The position numbers and the translations under genes were made by a program. This document shows, piece after piece, positions 18,721-28,151 of a DNA stretch of 64,000 nucleotides. The notes beneath the pieces were generated by a model. The model was not told the DNA's origin, ran no database searches, and saw nothing but the letters and a program-made list of their open reading frames with translations. The stretch's first letter is position 1. The number at the start of each line of letters is the position of its first letter. Where the stretch lies: positions 1 through 64,000 of the forward strand of contig CANMCE010000008.1 in NCBI GenBank assembly GCA_947496235.1, given 5' to 3'. The DNA is from an uncultured Glaciecola sp. GTDB taxonomy: Bacteria; Pseudomonadota; Gammaproteobacteria; Enterobacterales; Alteromonadaceae.

Positions 18721-18870
18721 ATAATGGAGCCGTAGTTCATTTAAATAATGGAGCCGTAGTTCATTCTCACCATACTGCGGAATTTCCGTTGTCCATTTGA
18801 GTGAAAGGTGAGAATGAACTACGGCTCCATTATTTAAATGAACTACGGCTCCATTATTTAGGGGTCCATT
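18708..18870. repeat. Perfect long inverted repeat with nested 24-bp tandem repeats
   Basis: The arms are 18708-18771 and 18807-18870, 64 bases each and exactly complementary by eye, separated by a 35-base spacer. Inside each arm a 24-base unit (starting TAAATAATGGAGCCG) occurs twice in tandem, giving four copies, two per strand. Just outside the right arm a degenerate partial third copy is visible (GGTCCATTATTTAC). The spacer has no open frame, so this is not an insertion sequence. The left arm overlaps the xylanase stop codon and the right arm ends 25 bases before the GH8 start. Transcribed, it would fold into a very stable 64-bp hairpin. Confidence 0.97.
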
Positions 18871-18895
18871 ATTTACAAAATTTGTAGGATAAAAA

Positions 18896-20185
18896 ATGAA
18901 AACAAAAATCATTCTGGTATTGGCTTTTTATCTGGTGTTATCAGGATGCAGTGAACTGCTTGCTGATAGCAATGGGGAGGTTAAACTACCGAATCGTCCC
19001 GTTGGAGCTGCCGTAAGCCATGAGTATCCTAACTTGTTTGTGCAAGTGACGCAGCGTTCTCCTGAGCAAGTGCGAGCTAAAATAACGGCCGCCTATCAAC
19101 AATTGTTTTTTGGCGATCCTAAAACCCAAGCAGTTTATTATCCCGACGGAAGTAATGCGTACGGTGAAAAAGCTTATATTTGGGACGTGAACAGTAATGA
19201 TGTGCGTTCTGAAGGCATGAGTTACGGCATGATGATAGCTGTGCAAATGAATGATAAAGCAGTATTTGATGCACTTTGGAACTGGTCATTATCTCATATG
19301 TACAATGATGCCGATGAACATCCCGCCAAGGGCTTTTTTGCTTGGAGTGTTAGTACACAGGGAGAAAAGTTAGATGAAATGCCTGCACCCGACGGTGAAG
19401 AGTATTTTGCTACAGCTTTGTATTTTGCATCCAAGCGTTGGGGCGATGGCAAAGGTATTTACGCTTACTCTCTCTGGGGCGATAAAATACTGCGTGACAT
19501 TTTGCATCGCGAATCCATAACTGGTCCTACAAATCGCGGTGAAATGACGGCGATAAATCTATTTGATAAAGAGCACAAAATGGTGCGATTCACTCCTGAT
19601 GTGGTGAATTCTGAGCGCACAGATGCTTCCTATCACCTGCCTGCTTTCTATCAGATTTGGGCAAAAGTAGGTCCTGAAAAAGATAGGGATTTTTGGCAGC
19701 AGGCTACTCAGGTGAGCAGGGACTATTTCAATCAGGCTTCTCACCCAGACACAGGGTTAACCCCTGATTATGGCAATTTCGACGCCACACCTTGGGCGGC
19801 ATCATGGCGTCCTGAAAGTGTGGATTATCGCTATGATGCTTGGCGAACCGCAATGAATTGGTCGGTAGATTGGAGCTGGTGGAAAGCTGATCAGCGACAA
19901 GTCGAGTTGAGCAACCGCTTGCAAGCCTTCTTTGAATCTCAAGGCATGGATGAATATAAGAGTTTATATACGCTGGACGGAAAACCTCTGGGTGGTGGCC
20001 AAACAACTGGAATCGTGGCAATGAATGCTACTGCGAGTCTGGCCGCCGATCATCCGCGCAGGCAGAAGTTTTTAGCGGCACTTTGGGAACGTCCAATTCC
20101 TACTGGACCTTATAGATACTACGATGGCATGTTGTATATGATGGCGCTGTTGCATTGTAGTGGTGAATTTAAGGCCTGGTATTAA
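18896..20185 (+). CDS. GH8 lipoprotein, probable reducing-end xylose-releasing exo-oligoxylanase
   Basis: A 429-residue protein with a lipoprotein signal (VLSGC, Cys18), so anchored to a membrane facing the periplasm or surface. The GH8 (alpha/alpha)6 barrel shows SEGMSYGMM with the likely general acid E106, PDGEEYFATALYFAS with D166, and YRYDAWRTAMNW with D314 as probable base. The overall sequence, about 400 residues with the YRYDAWR segment, resembles Rex-type enzymes, which trim xylose from the reducing end of xylo-oligosaccharides. This would complement the GH10 xylanase. It is separated from GH10 by the inverted repeat and from the esterase by 34 bases. Confidence 0.88.
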   Translation: MKTKIILVLAFYLVLSGCSELLADSNGEVKLPNRPVGAAVSHEYPNLFVQVTQRSPEQVRAKITAAYQQLFFGDPKTQAVYYPDGSNAYGEKAYIWDVNSNDVRSEGMSYGMMIAVQMNDKAVFDALWNWSLSHMYNDADEHPAKGFFAWSVSTQGEKLDEMPAPDGEEYFATALYFASKRWGDGKGIYAYSLWGDKILRDILHRESITGPTNRGEMTAINLFDKEHKMVRFTPDVVNSERTDASYHLPAFYQIWAKVGPEKDRDFWQQATQVSRDYFNQASHPDTGLTPDYGNFDATPWAASWRPESVDYRYDAWRTAMNWSVDWSWWKADQRQVELSNRLQAFFESQGMDEYKSLYTLDGKPLGGGQTTGIVAMNATASLAADHPRRQKFLAALWERPIPTGPYRYYDGMLYMMALLHCSGEFKAWY

Positions 20186-20219
20186 ATTAAAACTGAGACT
20201 ACTCAATGGAAAGAGAAGC

Positions 20220-21161
20220 ATGCGAATTTTTGTTTTTACTATACTATTAAGTTGGGCAATGAGTGCTTGGTCGATTGATGACCAAGTACGCACAAACCTA
20301 GCCTATACTTCAGATTCAAACCCTCAACCAAATGTGCCACAAGGTGAGTTAATTGGTCCTTTAGAATTTCACAGTAAAATTATCCAAAATACGGTGCGTA
20401 GATATTGGATTTACGTTCCATCACAATATCAAGCTAGCACACCAGCCAGTTTGCTGGTGTTTCAAGATGGTCAGCGCGCTAGTAACCCTAACGGCTCTTT
20501 GCGTGTGCCACAGGTGCTTGATAATCTTATTGCTAAGGGCGCTATTCCAGTCACAATCGGATTGTTCGTCACACCAGGCAACACCAGTCAAACCTATCCT
20601 GACAACTTAGGAATGAGTAACCCTAATCATCGTTGGCAAGAATATGATGTATTGACCGATGCTTATGCACGAATGTTGATCGAAGAGCTTATTCCGCTCG
20701 TCGAGAAGGAGTATGCACTTACTAAGGATCCTGAACAACGGGCAATTGCTGGGACAAGCAGTGGCGCTATTGCTGCCTTTACAGCCGCTTGGCACAGACC
20801 TGATTATTTTCGCAAAGTTTACAGCGCTATTGGTAGTTATGTATCCATTGGATACCGCCCAGATATTTTACCTAATCAACCCGGCGGTCAGGACTACCCT
20901 AGCTTAATAAGACGAACACCCATTCGCCCCTTACGTATCTTTTTTCAAGATGGTAGCAATGATTTGGACAACGAGTGGGGTAATTGGTTTTTGGCTAATC
21001 AGCAAATGGTTAAGGCGCTAGGCTATGCCAATCGTAATGCTGACGAGCAAGAACGGTTAGGTCCTCGCTATGAATTTACCTATGTGTGGACCGATGGTGA
21101 ACACAATGACCGACATGCTGGTATCTTGTTACCTGAGGCGTTGCGCTGGTTGTGGCATTAA
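20220..21161 (+). CDS. Secreted CE1-type esterase (enterochelin/feruloyl esterase-like)
   Basis: Taking the ATG at 20220 (GGAAAGAG upstream), which begins a signal peptide MRIFVFTILLSWAMSAWS, the protein has 313 residues; an upstream GTG frame overlaps GH8 and is ignored. The alpha/beta-hydrolase nucleophile is S180 in AGTSSGA. A likely acid lies in FFQDGSNDLDNEW and the catalytic histidine in DGEHNDRHAG. WIYVPSQY and VFQDGQR are typical of the Fes/esterase-D branch. In this cluster it probably removes feruloyl or acetyl groups from xylan. It ends 2 bases before the stop of the convergent sulfotransferase gene. Confidence 0.85.
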   Translation: MRIFVFTILLSWAMSAWSIDDQVRTNLAYTSDSNPQPNVPQGELIGPLEFHSKIIQNTVRRYWIYVPSQYQASTPASLLVFQDGQRASNPNGSLRVPQVLDNLIAKGAIPVTIGLFVTPGNTSQTYPDNLGMSNPNHRWQEYDVLTDAYARMLIEELIPLVEKEYALTKDPEQRAIAGTSSGAIAAFTAAWHRPDYFRKVYSAIGSYVSIGYRPDILPNQPGGQDYPSLIRRTPIRPLRIFFQDGSNDLDNEWGNWFLANQQMVKALGYANRNADEQERLGPRYEFTYVWTDGEHNDRHAGILLPEALRWLWH

Positions 21162-21162
21162 C

Positions 21163-23106
21163 TTAGCTCAATTTGAGTATATCTTTGAGCGGCTGCAAAA
21201 ACGCTTCGTAATGCTTCCACTGTTGCATACTATCTTTGAAGATTGGCTGTCTTACTTGTTCTGAACTAGGTGTTTTAATTGTCCTTTCAGTTTTGTAGTA
21301 CTCAATGCAAGCTTGCTCAAAAGGTAGATTACAATATTCCAGAATGCGTTTCACTTGACCTTCCAAGTCATTAATCACATCTTCATGCTGAACACGCAAC
21401 ACATGTCCAGGAAGCACTTGATCCCAATGTTCCATCATCTCTAAATACGAATTGTAGTATTTACTAATATTTTCTAAGCCGTAAGTAAACTCTTGGCCTT
21501 CTCCGAAAAGTTGTTTAAACCCGCTAAAGCAACAGGCCATAGGTTCCCTGCGAGCATCGATGATTTTTGCCTTGGGTAAAATGAGTTTAATCAAGCCAAT
21601 AAACATAAAATTGTTCGGCATTTTATCGATGAAAAAAGGTGCGGAGTCTCGGTAAACTTGAGTTTCTTTGAGATATTGCTCACCAAATTTTGCAAAATAT
21701 TCTGGATTAAGTTCGTTGATAATATCCGGGTATCGATTTTGCTGGCCGCGTAAACGCGCAACTAGACCAATAATGTTATGCAGCTCCATAGTGCCGTCGA
21801 CTTGAGAATGGGATGCTAGAATTTGTTCCAACAGGGTAGAACCAGCTCTTGGAAGGCCCACAATAAATATTGGATCAGGTTGAGGGCAACCAACATCAGC
21901 GAATCGTTTAAACAGCTCAGGGTTAAATACGCGTTTTTGATTGATGACTTGTTGCTCAATGAATTCAGGACGGTAGCCGGTAGACTGATTTTTCTTCTCA
22001 TTGCCTAGATGGTAAAAATGAAACGACTTGACGTAGTCTTTTCGGTCTTCAAATGCCTTGCCTAACGCAAAACAAAAGTGGATTTGGTCGTTGCTTGAAA
22101 TTTCATTCTTAAGTTGGGTCTGCATTGCTGCAATTTCATTTTCGCTGAACTTATAGGTTTTTGTATTGGCCAAACTCCAATAAGCATCCCCAAAACTCGG
22201 ATTGATCTTGTAAGCTTGCTGATAACTGTCAATAGCTTTGGCTAAATCGCCTTTTGCTTTGTATGCATGGCCGAGAAGTAAATGCAGACTATGTTGTTGA
22301 TGTGTATCCAACAGCGATAAATAGATTGAAATGGCTTGTTCAATTTCACCTATGCCAACCAAGGCTGTGGCCTTGGTCGTTAAAATTACAGGATTATCAG
22401 GACGCTTTTCCAACAAATTCTCTGCGACATCTAAAGCCTGTTTGAATTTCCCCATTTTGCTCAATAACTTTACGTATTCAATCCCAGCCGGAACATGCTC
22501 AGGGTGTAAAGCTAAACAACTCTCCAACAAAAACTCAGCCTCACCATAAATCTTTAAAGCTATGCCTATTTCAGCTAATAGGGTTAGCCCCTCTTTATCA
22601 TGCTTTTGTTTTTGCAAGTATTGACGGCAAAGCTTGTCTGCTTCATAAAGTTGCCCCTCATTCATTAAATCTCTTGCCTGTAACACCGGAGGAGGGAGAT
22701 TCGAAAGATATTGAATTTGCGCGTTGGCTAGGTCCAAGGCTGCTTTGTTCCCAACCGCCGCGTAATGCTGAACTAATGATTTCCAACTGGCCAAAAGGGC
22801 GGGATTACGCTGGGTAGCTTGATAAAAATTATCCGCTGAAGCTAGGGTATCTCCTAATTTGGCATAGAGATAACCTAATTCTTGATGGGCTCTGGCATGT
22901 TCAGGCGCGACCTGAATGATGGCAGTATTTACTTTAATAGCTTGTTGAAGTTCACCTTTGAGCCGAAAAGCAACCGCTAAGATATAGCGAAATTCGATAC
23001 TTTGTTTTTCGTTTTCGGCATTATCAATCAGTGTTTTAGCATTTTGAATAACGTAATTAAAGTCCCCTTGGCTCAGGGCTTTTCTTAGTTGTTGTTGAGC
23101 ATTCAA
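21163..23106 (-). CDS. TPR-repeat sulfotransferase
   Basis: A 647-residue cytosolic protein. About residues 1-360 consist of tetratricopeptide repeats (for example HARAHQELGYLYAKLGDTLASADNFYQA, HSLHLLLGHAYKAKGDLAKAIDSYQQAYKINPS). The C-terminal half is a sulfotransferase domain with the PAPS 5'-phosphosulfate loop PIFIVGLPRAGST (G417-T424) and later IDARREPMACCFSGFKQLF, matching the 3'-phosphate-binding segment. It should transfer sulfate from PAPS to a protein or glycan acceptor. Its gene converges on the xylan cluster and precedes no partner; the TonB receptor upstream ends in its own terminator, so it is probably transcribed alone. Confidence 0.88.
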   Translation of the reverse strand: MNAQQQLRKALSQGDFNYVIQNAKTLIDNAENEKQSIEFRYILAVAFRLKGELQQAIKVNTAIIQVAPEHARAHQELGYLYAKLGDTLASADNFYQATQRNPALLASWKSLVQHYAAVGNKAALDLANAQIQYLSNLPPPVLQARDLMNEGQLYEADKLCRQYLQKQKHDKEGLTLLAEIGIALKIYGEAEFLLESCLALHPEHVPAGIEYVKLLSKMGKFKQALDVAENLLEKRPDNPVILTTKATALVGIGEIEQAISIYLSLLDTHQQHSLHLLLGHAYKAKGDLAKAIDSYQQAYKINPSFGDAYWSLANTKTYKFSENEIAAMQTQLKNEISSNDQIHFCFALGKAFEDRKDYVKSFHFYHLGNEKKNQSTGYRPEFIEQQVINQKRVFNPELFKRFADVGCPQPDPIFIVGLPRAGSTLLEQILASHSQVDGTMELHNIIGLVARLRGQQNRYPDIINELNPEYFAKFGEQYLKETQVYRDSAPFFIDKMPNNFMFIGLIKLILPKAKIIDARREPMACCFSGFKQLFGEGQEFTYGLENISKYYNSYLEMMEHWDQVLPGHVLRVQHEDVINDLEGQVKRILEYCNLPFEQACIEYYKTERTIKTPSSEQVRQPIFKDSMQQWKHYEAFLQPLKDILKLS

Positions 23107-23162
23107 AGGTTACAACATCCTTAATGTTCAGCTTGTATAATTAACGTTTATTATAAAGAAAA

Positions 23163-23187
23163 AAGGCAAGCATGAAATGCTTGCCTT
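23163..23187 (-). terminator. Intrinsic terminator after the 884-residue TonB receptor
   Basis: AAGGCAAGCAT and ATGCTTGCCTT form a perfect 11-bp stem with a 3-base loop. On the minus strand it is followed by TTTTTTCTT, the expected uridine tract. It lies 18 bases beyond the receptor stop codon. Confidence 0.9.
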
Positions 23188-23205
23188 AGGCTTTTGTTTT
23201 ATCCG

Positions 23206-25860
23206 TTAAAAGAAATCATAGGATAATCTGACCCCAAGGGTTCGCGGACGATTAGTCACAACTTTTGGCGTAAACTGCTGGGTATCTATGTAGAGTACTG
23301 CACTCTCATCCATCAAGTTATCGATGTATAGTTCCGCTTTCCAGCTATCTTTAGTGATCCCAACGGACACGTTAGTTATAGCATAGCTTTCTTGGATGTA
23401 ACGACCACCTCTAAACGCATTGCCATTGGCGTCTGTGTAGTTAACACCGGCAAAGTTCGCAGCTTCTTGCTGAATGGGAAGTCTAGAACCAACGCCATAA
23501 ATTAGGCGAGTCGCATCTTCCACCACATAGGCATCCATATTCATGCCGGCTAGTCTATCGCCAGTGTATGAAATAGAAGCATTTACGAAACCTTCCATGC
23601 CATCTTCGAGTTCAAAGAAATAACGTGCGCGTAAATTGCCTGAAAAATTCGCCGAATAAGGCAGTTCAGCACCGACTGGAAGTGCTATGCCTTCCAATTC
23701 TGGGTTAATCGACGTTAATTCGGTATCTAATAAGCTAAAGGCCGCATTGATGACCAAGTTGTCAGTCGCTAACCAAGTTAGATCTGCATCTAACCCTGTG
23801 ATTTCAGCATCACCCACGTTGTCAGTGAATACTAAGAAACTAATATTGGTTGGATCAAATCTAGATGTTTGCAAGTCTGTGATATCTGAACGGTAGGCCG
23901 TCGCATTGACCCGCAGAATGCCATCTAAGAAGTCTCCTTTCATTCCTAATTCATAGTTTTTAAGGGTATCCGTCAATGAATACACAGGTATTCTGAAGCC
24001 CTCGAAAGCACCAGCCTGAGAAGATGAAAGCCCACCACCAACACGGTTAGTTACTGGCGGTCTGAAACCTTCTGAATAGGTAGCATACAGCAATACATCA
24101 TCAGTGGCTTTCCAGTCTAATGAGAACTTAAATATAGTATCGTCTACTTTAAGAACACCATTGTCGTCGAGTAAATCCACGTTAAGTTGGCCACTTTGAA
24201 TCGCCTGTTGTACAGCTGTTGGATCTAGTCCTACGGCGGTTAGTTCATCAGGATCTAATGTCCCAAATGCACGTAGTCGGCGACTCACGTCAACGGTAGT
24301 GGTTGAGCCCTTGTAGCTGTCTTCAATTTCGTACCAACGAGCGCCGATTGAACCTGTTAGGGTATCAGTAATGTCATATTCTAATTGTCCGAAAACCGCA
24401 ATTTGGTCAATACCATGAGACACGTCGTTTACGAAACTAATTTCTGATGGGAAAGGTCCGCCATCACTGTTGATACCTTCTGTGCCTACAGTGGTTCTGG
24501 CTAAATCGGTGAAAAAGCCGAGCTCTGTATTGGCAATATTAAACATACCTATGGTGTCAACGTCTTGCTTATCGTAGAACACACCCGCAGTTACACGCCA
24601 ATCGTTTGTTTGGTCGGTGTTGAATCTAAACTCGTGAGTAACTCTTGATGTTTGGGTGTCTTCTTTATAGAACTTAGTCGGATCCAAACACATTTCATCA
24701 GCAGGCGTTGCAGCTTCATAGTGATTACACACATAGTAAGCCGAGAACAAACCACCATTGGTATAACCTGTGTAGTCAATCAGAGAATCAATATCTCTAT
24801 CCAAGTAACCACCGGTGTACACGAGGTCAAGTTTGGCTAAGCGACCTTCGATGGTCCAGGTAGTTAAACCAAATTCGTCATCATTATCTTCAGGTGTAAA
24901 TCTGTTGGTAGAACTCTCACCGTCTAAGTTGGGGTCATAGGCGAATACACCTTCAGTTTCTAGCGACTGTGATGTATGTTGAATTAACACACTCCAATCA
25001 CTATTGTAGATGTAGGACAGACCAAAACGTGCGCCAGAATAAACTGCATCGTTGATATCTTCTTCTATTAAAGCATCGTTGTTTGGGGAAATGACAGGTG
25101 TATTAGCTGCATCAGATAAGACGCCGCCAGAAATACGGTCAATCACTACCGCGCTACCAATGTACCCACCTTCACCAGGCTCATTTCGGATGTTGTCGAT
25201 CCATCCGCCTTGTTTAGAGTTGTAAGCCGCAATTCTAATTGCTAAGTCATCAGTCGGGGTAAAATTAAAATAACCTTCGACAGTACTACTATTTTCGCCG
25301 CCTTTAGTCATAGAGAAATCTACGTCTGTACCAGCTGAAAATCCGAAGTGGTCAGGTTTTTTAGTTATTAATCGTACCGTACCTGATTGCGAGCTTGCAC
25401 CAAATAAAGTGCCTTGCGGTCCCGGCAATACCTCAATACGCTCCATGTCAGTGGCGAAAACGTCTAGGTTTCTACCCTGCATCGATATAGGTTGTTCATC
25501 TAAATATAAAGCGACAGATGGTTGAAGCGCTTGAACCGAAGAAACGGAAATATTAGTTTGAGTAGTTGCTGCACCACGGATATAGATTTCATTTTGTCCA
25601 GGTCCTGTCCCCTGAAAGGTGACATTGGGGAGAAACTCAACATAGTCTCCAAAATCATCAATGCCTAAATTTTCCAGTGCTTTACCATTTAATGCTGAAA
25701 CAGTTACAGGTACGTCTTGAATAGATTCGGCGACCTTGGTAGCGGTTACCTCAATAGTTTCAATTTTTGATTCATCCTGACTTGTCTCATTATCTTGAGC
25801 AAAAGCAGTGTTACTAGCCATAGCAGCGAGAATCGCTAGGCTAAGTTTAGACTTCATCAT
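23206..25860 (-). CDS. TonB-dependent outer-membrane receptor (884 residues)
   Basis: The signal peptide ends at about residue 21 (AFA) and is followed by a TonB-box-like IETIEVTATK (33-42). The plug contains VPVTVSALNGKALENLGI, FLPNVTFQGTGPGQNEIYIRG and RIEVLPGPQGTLFGASSQSGTVRLITKKP. The barrel ends in LGVRLSYDFF with a C-terminal Phe. This is the widespread plug type found in marine bacteria with unknown, often carbohydrate-related substrates. It lies between the sulfotransferase and the BCCT transporter gene. Its start has AGGG 9-13 bases upstream. An association with uptake of xylo-oligosaccharides from the adjacent cluster is possible but not shown. Confidence 0.92.
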   Translation of the reverse strand: MMKSKLSLAILAAMASNTAFAQDNETSQDESKIETIEVTATKVAESIQDVPVTVSALNGKALENLGIDDFGDYVEFLPNVTFQGTGPGQNEIYIRGAATTQTNISVSSVQALQPSVALYLDEQPISMQGRNLDVFATDMERIEVLPGPQGTLFGASSQSGTVRLITKKPDHFGFSAGTDVDFSMTKGGENSSTVEGYFNFTPTDDLAIRIAAYNSKQGGWIDNIRNEPGEGGYIGSAVVIDRISGGVLSDAANTPVISPNNDALIEEDINDAVYSGARFGLSYIYNSDWSVLIQHTSQSLETEGVFAYDPNLDGESSTNRFTPEDNDDEFGLTTWTIEGRLAKLDLVYTGGYLDRDIDSLIDYTGYTNGGLFSAYYVCNHYEAATPADEMCLDPTKFYKEDTQTSRVTHEFRFNTDQTNDWRVTAGVFYDKQDVDTIGMFNIANTELGFFTDLARTTVGTEGINSDGGPFPSEISFVNDVSHGIDQIAVFGQLEYDITDTLTGSIGARWYEIEDSYKGSTTTVDVSRRLRAFGTLDPDELTAVGLDPTAVQQAIQSGQLNVDLLDDNGVLKVDDTIFKFSLDWKATDDVLLYATYSEGFRPPVTNRVGGGLSSSQAGAFEGFRIPVYSLTDTLKNYELGMKGDFLDGILRVNATAYRSDITDLQTSRFDPTNISFLVFTDNVGDAEITGLDADLTWLATDNLVINAAFSLLDTELTSINPELEGIALPVGAELPYSANFSGNLRARYFFELEDGMEGFVNASISYTGDRLAGMNMDAYVVEDATRLIYGVGSRLPIQQEAANFAGVNYTDANGNAFRGGRYIQESYAITNVSVGITKDSWKAELYIDNLMDESAVLYIDTQQFTPKVVTNRPRTLGVRLSYDFF

Positions 25861-26162
25861 ATTTTATTTTTCCCTGAGTAATTACCGTTTAAAATTTACA
25901 TAGTGCTCTAGTAAGTTATTCGAAATATAATTATTAAATTTTCCAAATGCATCGAATACAAACTAAATTTGATTACAGTATATACTAAAAATAGGTTCAA
26001 TTTAATGCTACTTAGGTGTATGTGGTCTTTTTTGATAGAGTTTTAAATCTAAATTATAAATTGAATACTAATTATAAGTGTTGTTTGTATTAGAGTTTTG
26101 AGTACTTCTGGGTTAATCTGCTTGTACTTGCACCATGAATAATAATAAGAGGAAGTTAATTA
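25861..26162. other. Divergent control region, TonB receptor / BCCT transporter
   Basis: About 300 very A+T-rich bases without an open frame. It must carry the promoters of the receptor (minus) and the transporter (plus); a TATACT sequence near 25983 could be a -10 element, but no full promoter stands out. The end carries AAGAGGAAG, the ribosome binding site for the GTG start at 26163. Confidence 0.5.
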
Positions 26163-28124
26163 GTGTCGGCTGAACAAGTGAAATCAAGTCTGAATAAACG
26201 TGTTTTTATTCCGGCTTCACTCGCAATTGTGGTACTTCTGTTGTTCGCAGTGATCGCACCAAAAGCGGCAGATGCAATTTTTCAAGCTATGCAAAATAGT
26301 ATAGTGTCGAATGGTAGTTGGTTTTATGTGCTTTGTGTTGCGGTTATTTTATTGGCCGTGATCTATTTGGGGATTTCCCGCTACGGTAGCATTCGCCTCG
26401 GCCCTGATCACGCGGTACCAGACTATTCTTTAGTTACTTGGTTGTCCATGTTATTTGCAGCAGGTATGGGCATAGGCTTGATGTTTTTCGGTGTAGCAGA
26501 ACCCGTTATGCATTACCTTGCTCCCCCTTCTGCAGAAGCGGCAACTGTAGAAGCGGTGAGAGAAGCGATGAAAACCACCTTTTTCCATTGGGGGCTTCAT
26601 GCGTGGGCTATTTATGCTGTGGTAGCGCTAATATTGGCTTATTTTAGTTTCAGACATAATTTACCACTTACTCTACGCTCGTCTTTATATCCCATTATTG
26701 GGGATCGGATTTACGGGTGGGCCGGACATACGGTCGACATTTTTGCTGTTATCAGCACCATTTTCGGTGTGGCAACTTCTTTAGGGCTAGGCGCTTCCCA
26801 GATTAATAGTGGTTTCAACTATTTATTTGGTTGGGACATTAGTGCCGTTAATCAAATTTTATTAATGGTTGGTATCATCGGTATTGCCATTATTTCCGTG
26901 GTGTCAGGTTTAGATAAGGGCATCAGACGTTTATCAGAACTTAACATGTTACTGGCAGTAGCTTTGCTTATATTTGTATTGATATTGGGGCCTACTGTTT
27001 TCTTGTTACAAGCCTATCTACAAAATACGGGTGCGTATCTGTCTGATATCGTACGCAACACCTTTAATTTGTTCACCTATGAGAAAACCGACTGGATTGG
27101 CGGTTGGACCATATTTTACTGGGGCTGGTGGTTAGCCTGGGCGCCTTTTGTTGGCTTGTTTATCGCTAGAATTTCCCGTGGACGAACGATCAGAGAATTT
27201 GTACTAGGCGTATTGCTAATTCCGGCTGCATTTACTTTGTTGTGGATGACAGTATTTGGCAATTCAGCTATTGAGCTTATTAGTGAAGGCGAATCACTTG
27301 CACTGAGTAAAATGGTGAATGAAGATACATCTTCGGCGCTTTTCTTGTTCTTTGAATCATTTCCGTTAAATGAATTCCTAACCGGCATTGCCATAATAAT
27401 GGTAATTATTTTCTTTGTAACTTCCTGTGACTCAGGGGCAATGGTGGTGGATATGCTTTGTTCTAACGGCAAAAATGACACGCCGGTATGGCAACGGATT
27501 TATTGGGCGCTTGGTGTTGGTATAGTGGCTGCTATTTTATTAGCCGCAGGTGGGTTGAACGCGCTACAAACCATGACCATAGCATCGGCGTTACCTTTTG
27601 CCCTTATATTGCTGTTTTCTATTTTTGGCCTAATAAAAGCCTTGCGGATAGATGAATTTAAACGAGAGTCATTACTGGCCAATTTAACACCTTCTTATCC
27701 CACCGAACACAATAAAGCTTGGCAGGAGCGGCTACAAAATATCGTTGACTTCCCGAATAAATCGGCGGTGCAAAAGTATCTGTCTTCAGTAGTGAAACCT
27801 GCATTGGAATCTGTTGCCAAACAGTTGCAGAGCTACAATATTTCAGCTTCGATTAATATGTTGGACGATGGTGTTGAAATAGTTGCAGAGCATGGTGAAC
27901 AACAACATTTTGTATATGGTGTGCACAGACGCAAATACGTTCAACCAGATTTTATACAAGAAACTGATGACCAAAACGAAGAACAGATATATTATCGTGC
28001 CGAAGTGCATCTTGCTGAAGGTGGGCAGGATTACGATATAATGGGCTGGTCTAAAATAGCTGTGATCAACGATGTAATCGATCAATATCATAAGCATCAG
28101 CACTTTTTGCATTTATTGCGTTAG
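26163..28124 (+). CDS. BCCT-family betaine/choline/carnitine transporter
   Basis: A 653-residue inner-membrane protein with about 12 transmembrane helices and a cytoplasmic C-terminal tail of roughly 140 residues. Family motifs are MLFAAGMGIGLMFFGVAEPVMHY (helix 3) and FYWGWWLAWAPFVGLFIARISRGRT (helix 8), the latter with the tryptophan-rich betaine-binding box. GTG start at 26163 behind AAGAGGAAG. It imports a quaternary-ammonium compatible solute such as glycine betaine or choline using a sodium or proton gradient. The long C-terminal tail resembles BetT-like members in which the tail senses osmotic strength. The downstream CosR-like regulator is 27 bases away. Confidence 0.93.
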   Translation: MSAEQVKSSLNKRVFIPASLAIVVLLLFAVIAPKAADAIFQAMQNSIVSNGSWFYVLCVAVILLAVIYLGISRYGSIRLGPDHAVPDYSLVTWLSMLFAAGMGIGLMFFGVAEPVMHYLAPPSAEAATVEAVREAMKTTFFHWGLHAWAIYAVVALILAYFSFRHNLPLTLRSSLYPIIGDRIYGWAGHTVDIFAVISTIFGVATSLGLGASQINSGFNYLFGWDISAVNQILLMVGIIGIAIISVVSGLDKGIRRLSELNMLLAVALLIFVLILGPTVFLLQAYLQNTGAYLSDIVRNTFNLFTYEKTDWIGGWTIFYWGWWLAWAPFVGLFIARISRGRTIREFVLGVLLIPAAFTLLWMTVFGNSAIELISEGESLALSKMVNEDTSSALFLFFESFPLNEFLTGIAIIMVIIFFVTSCDSGAMVVDMLCSNGKNDTPVWQRIYWALGVGIVAAILLAAGGLNALQTMTIASALPFALILLFSIFGLIKALRIDEFKRESLLANLTPSYPTEHNKAWQERLQNIVDFPNKSAVQKYLSSVVKPALESVAKQLQSYNISASINMLDDGVEIVAEHGEQQHFVYGVHRRKYVQPDFIQETDDQNEEQIYYRAEVHLAEGGQDYDIMGWSKIAVINDVIDQYHKHQHFLHLLR

Positions 28125-28151
28125 TTTTTGTTTATAAGTGGAGTTATTTGG

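Noticed and set aside
18708-18870. Insertion sequence or CRISPR-like array
   Set aside because: The 35-base spacer cannot encode a transposase, there are no target duplications, and the repeat units are tandem and inverted without unique spacers.
18508-18912. 134-codon minus-strand frame with repeated peptide (NNGAVVH, NELRLHYL)
   Set aside because: The repeats are only the translated inverted repeat; the rest is antisense to the xylanase.
20160-20219. Upstream GTG extension of the esterase gene
   Set aside because: It overlaps the GH8 coding end and would bury a clear signal peptide beginning at 20220.
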